Assembly (NCBI GenBank): GCA_002505185.1
Contig: DAUP01000128.1
Coordinates: 1 to 10,036, forward strand
Direction of reading: 5' to 3'
Source of the DNA: Ferroplasmaceae archaeon UBA567
Lineage (GTDB): Archaea > Thermoplasmatota > Thermoplasmata > Thermoplasmatales > Thermoplasmataceae
Length of the DNA: 10,036 bases
The position numbers and the translations under genes are program-made. Numbering within the stretch: the first letter of the stretch is position 1; every line of letters starts with the position of its first letter. Below are positions 1 through 5,620 of the stretch, in pieces. The notes beneath the pieces were generated by a model. The model was given only the letters and a program-made list of their open reading frames with translations, searched no databases and was not told where the DNA came from.

Positions 1-171
1 GCCTACGCTACGAACTGGACAGATGCACAACATTGCACAATGTCTTGAGAACGGTTCATCTTTTATCTTCATTAATTTATTTTTAATCGAATCTTTTGTA
101 GTTTTATCTTTAATTTTCTTCAACTCTTTGTCGATTGCACTTGTATCCAGGATATAATTATTGCATGCCAT
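1..171 (-). CDS. PIN-domain-like protein, N-terminal part (runs off window edge)
   Basis: I translated this 57-codon open frame by hand from the ATG at 171-169; it has no stop before position 1. It opens with MACNNYILDTSAID. A hydrophobic strand followed by an Asp in the form (Y/L)(I/L)LDTSA is the usual first strand of PIN-domain ribonucleases (VapC-type toxins), and Asp9 would be the first metal-binding acid. A Lys-rich helical stretch follows (about residues 15-38). The last 19 residues (Cys-rich, ending CICPVRSVG) do not look like a PIN domain and coincide with an abrupt rise in GC content. The ATG lies 8 bases after the stop of the Panacea-like gene on the same strand, so the two are probably co-transcribed as antitoxin then toxin. 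The PIN assignment rests on one motif, because the remaining acidic residues would lie outside the window. The gene could be intact beyond the edge or already interrupted. Confidence 0.5.
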   Translation of the reverse strand, partial: MACNNYILDTSAIDKELKKIKDKTTKDSIKNKLMKIKDEPFSRHCAMLCICPVRSVG

Positions 172-179
172 AAAATCGA

Positions 180-749
180 TTAAAACAGATGCTCCAATTC
201 GGAGTTATCTTTAATCAGATGTTTCCCATAGACACCATTTTTACTATTATCTTTATCTATTTTTTCTATTTGTTTTAAGAATTCCTCTGAATTTATTGTT
301 TTATAATACCATGCAAAATCGTCAAGGTTAATTTTATCGTTTAAATTTTTTGCCTCTAAAAAAGGTTCGGTTTTATCTGCAAGGACCTCTAATTCTTTCC
401 CGTTTTTATCGGAGTATTTTTTTATAATAGAATCTATCTCATTCGATATTTTCTTTGGAATATCAATTTCTTCGTCTTGGTTGATATACTCTGACTCTTT
501 AATAATATATCCACCTTCCTGCCGTTCTCCCACCATGATGTTTTCATCCAGATCTTCAATTTTTGGTATATCTTCGGAGTATGGGCCATAATAATAATGC
601 TTGTAAGATAAATCAGAAAGTCTCTCACCATGTTTCTTAACATATTCAAATTCGGTAAGATAGGTTAATTTTTGTAACTTTTTTTGGGGCAGCGGTCCAT
701 ATCTGCTTAAAATATATTTAACATATATTGCTCCATTTATTTTTCCCAT
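180..749 (-). CDS. Panacea/SocA-like (DUF4065) antitoxin-type protein
   Basis: The 189-residue protein carries the signature of the Panacea (DUF4065, SocA-like) domain. About residues 10-60 contain GPLPQKKLQKLTYL (18-31), a tyrosine-rich helix, KHGERL (39-44) and YGPYSEDI (54-61), matching the family pattern of a KLQKLLYY helix followed by a (K/Y)YGP turn. A C-terminal segment with LEVLADKTEPF (120-130) resembles the conserved end of the domain, where PF replaces the commoner PW. Panacea domains act as the neutralising part of many unrelated toxin-antitoxin pairs and also occur as proteolysis adaptors or phage-related proteins. The adjacent downstream ORF begins like a PIN nuclease, which fits an antitoxin role. 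No membrane segment is visible. The gene is markedly AT-rich, in keeping with an accessory origin. The ATG at 749 has no Shine-Dalgarno site. The domain call is good; the toxin-antitoxin role is inferred from context. Confidence 0.72.
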   Translation of the reverse strand: MGKINGAIYVKYILSRYGPLPQKKLQKLTYLTEFEYVKKHGERLSDLSYKHYYYGPYSEDIPKIEDLDENIMVGERQEGGYIIKESEYINQDEEIDIPKKISNEIDSIIKKYSDKNGKELEVLADKTEPFLEAKNLNDKINLDDFAWYYKTINSEEFLKQIEKIDKDNSKNGVYGKHLIKDNSELEHLF

Positions 750-797
750 ATGAATAAATCTAAAAAGTGTATTAATAACTTTTCATTTTCTAAGAAA

Positions 798-810
798 AAT
801 ATATAATTAA
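798..810 (-). promoter_or_regulatory. Possible TATA box of the Panacea-like gene
   Basis: Read on the minus strand, this is an AATTATATATTTT-type box. About 25 bases downstream would place a transcription start near 778, giving a leader of roughly 28 bases before the ATG at 749. The surrounding 750-870 region is so AT-rich that chance TATA-like strings are expected, so support is weak. The region from 750 to the tRNA terminator contains no gene I can support on either strand. Confidence 0.3.
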
Positions 811-870
811 ATATAATTATTACATTATATAATATTATTTTTATATTACAAAAACTGGATAGAGAGCATA

Positions 871-915
871 TAAATAAAAATAATTTCAATGCGATTTATC
901 ATTATTTACATTGAA
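871..915 (-). terminator. Likely terminator of the tRNA-Leu transcript
   Basis: On the minus strand, 13 bases after the tRNA 3' end, TTCAATG (915-909) can pair with CATTGAA (891-885) around a 17-base loop. It is immediately followed by ATTATTTTTATTTAT, a T-rich run with five consecutive T at 880-876. A hairpin plus U-run resembles an intrinsic terminator. In archaea the T-run alone can be enough, so the stem may be incidental. An outer pair ATAGAGA (859-865) / TCTCTAT (916-922) flanks the structure, but on one side a spacer that includes the T-run separates it from the inner stem. Confidence 0.42.
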
Positions 916-927
916 TCTCTATCATAA

Positions 928-1011
928 TGCGGAGAGTGGGATTTGAACCCACGAATCCCTACGGAAATGGACCCTAAATCCATCGCCTTTTCCTAGCTCG
1001 GCAATCTCCGC
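928..1011 (-). tRNA. tRNA-Leu (anticodon UAG, reads CUA)
   Basis: The 84-base gene folds as a class II tRNA with no intron. The acceptor stem is GCGGAGA/TCTCCGC with discriminator A at 928. The D-arm is GCC...GGC with a GAGCTAGGAAAA loop. The anticodon stem ATGGA/TCCAT encloses the loop TTTAGGG, placing anticodon TAG at 976-974. A 14-base variable region contains a short TCC/GGA stem, as expected for tRNA-Leu. The T-arm is GTGGG-TTCAAAT-CCCAC. The 3' CCA is not encoded, as is common in archaea. The A discriminator agrees with leucine identity. A TATA box is positioned for transcription to start at or next to the mature 5' end, and a T-rich terminator lies downstream, so it appears to be a stand-alone transcript. 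Every stem was checked by eye and pairs completely. Confidence 0.96.
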
Positions 1012-1030
1012 ACCAACTGTATTATGGAAC

Positions 1031-1041
1031 TTTATATATAA
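1031..1041. promoter_or_regulatory. Palindromic TATA box, probably shared by the tRNA and the isochorismatase-like gene
   Basis: TTTATATATAA reads almost identically on both strands. Its centre (about 1036) is 25 bases from the first base of the tRNA-Leu at 1011 on the minus strand, which is the archaeal TATA-to-start distance. In the other direction it would start transcription near 1061, giving a leader of about 23 bases for the plus-strand ATG at 1084. It is the only strong TATA-like element in the 72-base divergent gap. Use for the tRNA is likely; use for the plus-strand gene is inferred from spacing. Confidence 0.6.
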
Positions 1042-1083
1042 TTTATTAAACAAATTAAAAATAGGAACCATTCATATTGAATC

Positions 1084-1659
1084 ATGATTAAACCTGAAGA
1101 CTCTCTTATAATACTTGTAAATTACAAACCTGAATTTTTCAGGCACAGTTTCAGTAAGATGGAATTTTTAATGGGTATGGACTACATGAATAATTTCAGG
1201 GCGAGGTTCAAAATTCCTGTAATATTCACTGAAAGGGAACTGTATTATCCAGTAGGAAACAGGGATGTACTGAATTTACGGAACCGGAAGGAGGAAAACA
1301 GAATGAAAAACATGCCTCCAGACTCTGAGTACGACAAGGGTTTTATGGAGGAGTTCAAAAATAAAATAGAGGTAAAAAACCCAGTAAAAACTGAAAAGGA
1401 AGATATATTCTATCACAGTACACTGGAGGACGAAATCAGCAAAACAGGAAGAAATACCATACTACTCGGTGGATTCTTCACAGACAAGGACATATTCATA
1501 AGTTCAGCAAATGCAAATCTGAGGGAATTAAATACCCTAGTGGTATCTGACATTACATCAACATATTCTGAAAGGTTGTATTTCCAGAGCCTGGAAATGA
1601 TAAGCCAGTTCGTGGATGTTATAGATACAAGGGATCTGGGAGAATACTTTCCATTATAA
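1084..1659 (+). CDS. Isochorismatase-fold (cysteine hydrolase superfamily) protein, apparently lacking the catalytic Cys
   Basis: This 191-residue protein is the usual length for the isochorismatase/nicotinamidase superfamily and follows its layout: a first strand LIILVNYKPEF (8-18), PVIFTERELY (45-54), a mid-protein EKEDIFYHSTLEDEI (104-118), then TILLGGFFTDKDIFISSANA (125-144) and VVSDITSTYSE (153-163). In active members the first strand ends in the catalytic Asp (LLVIDMQ), Lys precedes the (D)xFxxTxLxxxL segment, and Cys lies in the G(x)xTxxCVxxTA turn. Here Asp is replaced by Asn13, Lys105 fits the Lys, and the Cys position holds Asp136. It therefore probably does not perform the classical amidase or isochorismatase reaction and may be a binding or regulatory pseudoenzyme. 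It precedes the acyl-CoA synthetase by 52 bases on the same strand; a functional link is only suggested. There is no Shine-Dalgarno site before the ATG. Confidence 0.75.
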   Translation: MIKPEDSLIILVNYKPEFFRHSFSKMEFLMGMDYMNNFRARFKIPVIFTERELYYPVGNRDVLNLRNRKEENRMKNMPPDSEYDKGFMEEFKNKIEVKNPVKTEKEDIFYHSTLEDEISKTGRNTILLGGFFTDKDIFISSANANLRELNTLVVSDITSTYSERLYFQSLEMISQFVDVIDTRDLGEYFPL

Positions 1660-1684
1660 TTACAGGCAGGAAATTAGGCAAACA

Positions 1685-1691
1685 TTTTAAA
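1685..1691 (+). promoter_or_regulatory. Possible weak TATA box for leaderless acyl-CoA synthetase mRNA
   Basis: TTTTAAA is centred about 24 bases before the ATG at 1712, so transcription would begin at or next to the start codon. No ribosome-binding site is visible there, which is consistent with a leaderless mRNA as is common in Thermoplasmatales. The box is a poor match to consensus, and read-through from the upstream gene is equally possible. Confidence 0.28.
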
Positions 1692-1711
1692 CCCACAATG
1701 TATAAGAGTTT

Positions 1712-3685
1712 ATGCTTGAACAATTATTCAAACCAAAAAGTATTGCCGTAGTTGGCGCTTCATCGGATAGCCTCAAGGTTGGAAACATAATATTCAGGAA
1801 TATCACATCATCATTTACCGGTAAAGTTTATCCAGTTAACAATAAAAATGCCAACATTGGTGGATTTACTGCATACAAAAGCCTTACAGAGATAAAGGAA
1901 CCGGTCGACCTGGTAGTTATAGTAGTCCCCAGGGATGCAGTACCTGGAGTTATGAAAGATGCAGCCGAAATAAAGGCAGGCGCTGCAATAATTATAACAT
2001 CTGGATTTAAGGAAACGGATCAGCATGGTGCTGATCTTGAAGACCAGATCATGTCCATAGCAAGAGAGAATAATATAAGGGTCCTCGGACCGAATACCAT
2101 CGGGCTCATAACCCCTGATGTGAATGCAACCTTTGCCTTTGCTGATGTTAAAAGGGGAAAGGCTGCAATTGTTGCACAGAGTGGCGGGCTTGGAGTATAC
2201 ATGCTGAATTGGGCACAGGAATCAAACGTTGGGATAAGCTATTTCATCAGTCTTGGAAATCAAGCAGATGTGGACGAAACCGACGCATTCCAGTTTCTTT
2301 CAGCCGATGTGGAAACAAGATCAATATTCTCATATATTGAGGGCGTCTCATCAGGGCAAAAGTTTCTTGCCACAATACCTGATGTTACAAGGAGAAAACC
2401 CATCATATTTCTGAAGGGCGGTATTGGCAAAACTGGTGCAGCTGCTGTAAAAACCCACACGGGAAGCGTTGCAGGTTCTATGGACATATTCCGTGCTGCA
2501 GTGCGGACAGTTGGAGGGATATTTGTTGACAATATAGAGGATATGCTGAATCTGGCAAAAATCGTTCTATCCGCGGAACCAGTATCCAATGATGTATTGA
2601 TAATCACAAATTCGGGAGGTCATGGAGTACTGACAACAGATGCCATAGACAAGGAAGGCCTGAATGAAATAGAATTGCCGGAAAGGGTAAAGCATGATCT
2701 GCTCAGTGTGATACCCGAGCAGAGCACACCAAGAAATCCCATAGACCTTTCAGGGGATGCGGATTACGCAAGATACAACAGTGCCTTAGGCATGGTAAAG
2801 GATCTGGACTGCACAAAAATAGTCATAGTACAGTCATTGCCAATGCTCACATGTTCTGATGTTGCAAAGGCAATAGTAAATTACCGCGGCAAGGGAGTAA
2901 TAGGTGTAACAATGGGTCTTGACCAGAACGCTGCCTCTAAACTGCTAGATTCGGTTTCAATACCTGCCTTTATATTCCCAGAGGACGCAGTACGTTCAAT
3001 TAAATATATGGTAGACCGCCCCAATCCAATCAAAAAGATACGTACTGTAGAACCCATAAACCAGGCAAAGGATCTGGTCAGTGGGAAAAGCTATATTAAG
3101 GATTTCGAGGCAATGCAGCTAATGGATATATACGGAATAAGGACTCCGGCCTATGCAATTGCTGAAAGTGTCCAGGAGGCAAAGTCAAAATCTGATGCTA
3201 TTGGATATCCACTTGTAATGAAAATATCGCCTGATACTCCTGTCCATAAAACGGATGTGAAGGGGGTAATATTGAACGTGGAAAAGGATATGGTAGAGCA
3301 TGCGTTCGATGAACTTAACTATCCACGGACAATCATGCAGGCTCAGATAACCGGTGCGGAAATATTTGTGGGTGGGATAAAGGATCCTGTATTCGGCCCC
3401 TCAATAGTGGTTGGAATAGGCGGCATATATATGGAAGTAATAAAAAGCCTGAGTTATGGCATATGCCCTGTATCGGAGGATGAAGCATACCAGATGATAA
3501 AGGAGAGCAAAATACTGGGCATGCTTACATCAAGAAACCGGGATTACGATATAAACAGCACGGTTAGAACCATATCCAAAATATCCAATATGATCGTTGA
3601 CCTGGATATAAAGGAAATGGACATAAATCCACTGATGGTCAATGAAAAGGGAGCATTCGCCGTTGATGTGAGAATAGTACTCTAA
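1712..3685 (+). CDS. ADP-forming acetyl/acyl-CoA synthetase, fused alpha-beta chain
   Basis: The 657-residue protein matches NDP-forming acyl-CoA synthetases, which convert acyl-CoA, ADP and phosphate to the free acid, CoA and ATP (or the reverse). Domain order is a CoA-binding Rossmann domain (about 1-130, with IAVVGASSDS at 11-20 and VLGPNTIG at 124-131), two succinyl-CoA-ligase-like flavodoxin domains (about 148-435, with VAQSGGLG at 154-161) and a C-terminal ATP-grasp domain (about 455-657). KTHTGSVAG (247-255) contains His249, corresponding to the phosphohistidine of the ACD alpha chain. The ATP-grasp part shows GYPLVMKISPD (498-508), HKTDVKGV (512-519) and EMDINPLMV (635-643). Alpha and beta parts are separate subunits in some archaea; the fused form is common in others. 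Both halves look intact. The substrate (acetyl, aryl or branched acyl) cannot be read from the sequence. The gene lies 52 bases after the isochorismatase-like gene. Confidence 0.93.
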   Translation: MLEQLFKPKSIAVVGASSDSLKVGNIIFRNITSSFTGKVYPVNNKNANIGGFTAYKSLTEIKEPVDLVVIVVPRDAVPGVMKDAAEIKAGAAIIITSGFKETDQHGADLEDQIMSIARENNIRVLGPNTIGLITPDVNATFAFADVKRGKAAIVAQSGGLGVYMLNWAQESNVGISYFISLGNQADVDETDAFQFLSADVETRSIFSYIEGVSSGQKFLATIPDVTRRKPIIFLKGGIGKTGAAAVKTHTGSVAGSMDIFRAAVRTVGGIFVDNIEDMLNLAKIVLSAEPVSNDVLIITNSGGHGVLTTDAIDKEGLNEIELPERVKHDLLSVIPEQSTPRNPIDLSGDADYARYNSALGMVKDLDCTKIVIVQSLPMLTCSDVAKAIVNYRGKGVIGVTMGLDQNAASKLLDSVSIPAFIFPEDAVRSIKYMVDRPNPIKKIRTVEPINQAKDLVSGKSYIKDFEAMQLMDIYGIRTPAYAIAESVQEAKSKSDAIGYPLVMKISPDTPVHKTDVKGVILNVEKDMVEHAFDELNYPRTIMQAQITGAEIFVGGIKDPVFGPSIVVGIGGIYMEVIKSLSYGICPVSEDEAYQMIKESKILGMLTSRNRDYDINSTVRTISKISNMIVDLDIKEMDINPLMVNEKGAFAVDVRIVL

Positions 3686-3687
3686 AA

Positions 3688-4533
3688 TTATTTATAGAAA
3701 GATATTATCATTCCCACGAGGAATATAATTCCAATAAATGAATTGGCATTAAAGAACGATATCCTGATGGTCTTCAAATTGGAAGGATTTATTATAATGT
3801 GCTGATATATTATTAATCCTATGATAGGCACAAGAAGAATATCGTAATAAATATTTTTTACTATGAGGGCGATACAAATAAAAAGGGCCATTGTAAATAC
3901 ATGGAAAAGGTTGGATATGATAAGCCCACCCTTTAACCCGAATTTAACATTCAGGGTTTTCAGGTTGTTTTTTCTGTCATAATCCAGATCTGGTATAGTG
4001 TATATTATGTCAAATCCTGCAATCCAGAAAGTAGATGCAAGAACTACAAGATATATTATGAGAGGTGGATATACTGGGGTTATTGCAAGGAAACCGCCCA
4101 GTACACCGAGTCCTATTGTAAATCCCATGAAGATGTGGCGCCAACATGTGATTCTTTTCATCAGGGGATCGGCAATGAAGAATAATATTACTATGGGAGA
4201 AAGTTCAAAGACCGTCATGTTCAGGAAGTATGTGGAAATCTCAAATAGGCCTATAAGTGACCCTGCTAGAATATATGCATCCCTCATCCTCATTCTTCCT
4301 GCTACCAGTGCCCAATCTTTTTTTCTCGGGTTGATTCTGTCATAGCGCAGCCCCAGTATCCTGTTTATGGACATGCCTGCTCCCCTGGCGCTTGTGGCAG
4401 TAATGAGTATTATTATATATTTTAAAATATGATAGGTACCCCCGGATGCTATTATAGCACCTGCATAAATAAATGGCAGGTCGAATACTGTATGCTCCAG
4501 CTTTATGAACTCTGTAATGTCTCTAACTTTCAT
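3688..4533 (-). CDS. ubiA: UbiA-family prenyltransferase, closest to 4-hydroxybenzoate/MqnP type
   Basis: This 281-residue integral membrane protein has many hydrophobic helices (for example 36-50, 87-101, 108-122, 135-151, 157-173, 203-226, 229-246 and 264-279), typical of UbiA enzymes. These attach a polyprenyl diphosphate to an aromatic acceptor in quinone synthesis, or to a lipid. The opening IKLEHTVFDLPF (10-21) is characteristic of the UbiA/MqnP branch, not of archaeal digeranylgeranylglyceryl-phosphate synthases. The first polyprenyl-binding loop reads NRILGLRYDRINPR (57-70): Asn57 and Asp65 are present, but the usual Asp four residues after the Asn is Gly61. The second loop, FDIIYTIPDLDYDR (174-187), keeps its acidic residues. 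A role in menaquinone or a related quinone is likely but not shown by neighbours. The gene converges on the acyl-CoA synthetase with only 2 bases between stop codons. There is no Shine-Dalgarno site; a TTTTATAAT string at 4548-4556 is rather close to the ATG for a TATA box. Confidence 0.85.
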   Translation of the reverse strand: MKVRDITEFIKLEHTVFDLPFIYAGAIIASGGTYHILKYIIILITATSARGAGMSINRILGLRYDRINPRKKDWALVAGRMRMRDAYILAGSLIGLFEISTYFLNMTVFELSPIVILFFIADPLMKRITCWRHIFMGFTIGLGVLGGFLAITPVYPPLIIYLVVLASTFWIAGFDIIYTIPDLDYDRKNNLKTLNVKFGLKGGLIISNLFHVFTMALFICIALIVKNIYYDILLVPIIGLIIYQHIIINPSNLKTIRISFFNANSFIGIIFLVGMIISFYK

Positions 4534-4558
4534 TTACTGCCCGCATATTATAAAATGG

Positions 4559-4816
4559 TTAATTAATACTAGCTTTGTTTCTATGGGAAAATTGTGGCGG
4601 ATAAATAATCACTGTTGTGCCCTTTCTCATTGAAAACAATAGATGCCTAACAGTTTGTAATTCTGGTTCTAATTGCAGTTTACTGGGCTGATAAACAATA
4701 AAACACTAATCTTCATTGAGGAGAGAAGGATAAAAATTAGTGGTCTCGTTGTTTCCATTTCTTTTATCGTATATTATGTCTAATACGACATTTGTATCGA
4801 GCAAAGAAAAAGTCAT
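4559..4816 (-). pseudogene. Decayed PIN-domain (VapC-like) gene with in-frame amber stop
   Basis: From the ATG at 4816-4814 the frame reads MTFSLLDTNVVLDIIYDKR and continues to a TAG at 4708-4706, giving 36 residues. LLDTNVVLDI is a textbook PIN-domain first strand, with Asp7 as first metal ligand and Asp13 following. The same frame stays open for another 48 codons after the TAG, to TAA at 4561-4559. That stretch includes SKLQLEPELQTVRHLL, which could be the Glu-containing helix of a PIN fold. Even with the amber read through, the product would be about 84 residues plus one, shorter than the roughly 130 of PIN toxins, and the C-terminal acidic cluster is absent. The start lies 8 bases after the stop of the upstream 234-residue gene, so it was probably its co-transcribed partner. 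Most likely this is a toxin gene inactivated by a nonsense mutation and 3' loss. A sequencing error or an unusual short protein is possible. Confidence 0.58.
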
Positions 4817-4824
4817 TATAACAC

Positions 4825-5529
4825 TCAAATCAGAGAAACACTCTTAGATTCGTTTAATAATTTTTCCACTTTTTTAGGAACTCTATGCATATTCGGAGAA
4901 ATAAACGTATTTAATTGGCTCATTCTATCTATGATAATTTTTTCATTCAAAATGGAATTTTTATAAAAGTAAGCAAGTGTTACTGTACTGAAAACAGTTG
5001 ACAGAATTTCAGCAGTTATTATAGTTCTATCTATATCGTGTTTCTGCGAATTTTTTATATTATCGGCAAGAAATTTATAAAGGTTAACATATAAATTAAA
5101 ATAACTATAGAACGCATAATCAAGCTTCCTTAAATTTTGATTGGTTCTAAATTCCTTATGCATATCATCGCTTATTTTAATTGTTTTCGTTGCCATAGTA
5201 TAATAATATTCTTCGTACAATGATTTCTTTTCCTTCCACTGTAATTTATTTATTTCATCTATAATAATTTGAAAATTGGAATCAATATTTTTGATTTCTT
5301 TTATAAAGTTTTTTTGTTCACTTTCAGTTATCTCAAAAACATCTATATCCTGATTAAAAATTTTGAGCAGGTATTCAGTTATTTTCTTAAACCCTTCTTG
5401 ATTGTTATCAAGATATTCTTTTGTGATACACTCAATAGTTTTCATTAGCCTGTTTTGTTTAGAAAATTTTGAAATTAACGGCTCTATTGGCAATGGAAAA
5501 TAATTGATATTAATAGAGTTAAAGTCCAT
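4825..5529 (-). CDS. Uncharacterised AT-rich protein, possible antitoxin partner of the PIN remnant
   Basis: I do not recognise this 234-residue protein. It is Lys/Glu/Ile/Asn-rich and predicted by eye to be mostly helical, with no signal peptide. One mildly hydrophobic stretch (169-189) contains a Glu and is probably a buried helix, not a membrane segment. Residues 112-126, MATKTIKISDDMHKE, resemble the start of archaeal VapB/ribbon-helix-helix antitoxins (MATKTIxISD), but here they are internal. Met112 could be a secondary start, though no promoter evidence supports it. Only 8 bases separate its stop (TGA at 4827-4825) from a PIN-like ORF, which suggests antitoxin-toxin order. The gene is visibly more AT-rich than the flanking core genes and sits beside a transposase remnant, so transfer is likely. 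The ATG at 5529 is the first in frame and no ribosome-binding site is seen. That it is expressed is inferred only from the long intact frame. Confidence 0.6.
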   Translation of the reverse strand: MDFNSININYFPLPIEPLISKFSKQNRLMKTIECITKEYLDNNQEGFKKITEYLLKIFNQDIDVFEITESEQKNFIKEIKNIDSNFQIIIDEINKLQWKEKKSLYEEYYYTMATKTIKISDDMHKEFRTNQNLRKLDYAFYSYFNLYVNLYKFLADNIKNSQKHDIDRTIITAEILSTVFSTVTLAYFYKNSILNEKIIIDRMSQLNTFISPNMHRVPKKVEKLLNESKSVSLI

Positions 5530-5579
5530 AAATGCATATATGAATATTGTATTAAGAATTTCTGCGCTCTATATGACGG

Positions 5580-5587
5580 TTATATAC
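5580..5587 (-). promoter_or_regulatory. Possible TATA box of the 234-residue gene
   Basis: On the minus strand this reads GTATATAA. Transcription would begin near 5558, leaving a leader of about 29 bases before the ATG at 5529, almost the same as proposed for the Panacea-like gene. A second candidate, nearer the ATG (CATATATG at 5534-5541), is too close. Evidence is spacing and consensus only. Confidence 0.3.
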
Positions 5588-5620
5588 AGTTGACGCTATA
5601 ATTTTTTATATCATTTCTTA

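Noticed and set aside
750..870. CRISPR leader, repeats or small RNA in the very AT-rich stretch.
   Set aside because: No regularly spaced repeat or stable fold is visible; only low-complexity AT sequence and TATA-like strings.
928..1011. Intron in the tRNA-Leu.
   Set aside because: Every arm pairs continuously, and the 84-base length is explained by the class II variable arm.
1811..2607. Minus-strand frames opposite the acyl-CoA synthetase.
   Set aside because: They are antisense to well conserved motifs and have implausible compositions; the plus-strand gene explains the region.
3998..4345. 115-codon plus-strand frame inside the prenyltransferase gene.
   Set aside because: The opposite strand encodes a coherent UbiA membrane protein with both active-site loops.
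4706..4708. The TAG in the PIN-like frame as a pyrrolysine or suppressed codon.
   Set aside because: No pyl genes or suppressor tRNA are visible. The tRNA-Leu with anticodon UAG reads CUA, not UAG. The ORF is also too short for a full PIN domain, so decay is simpler.
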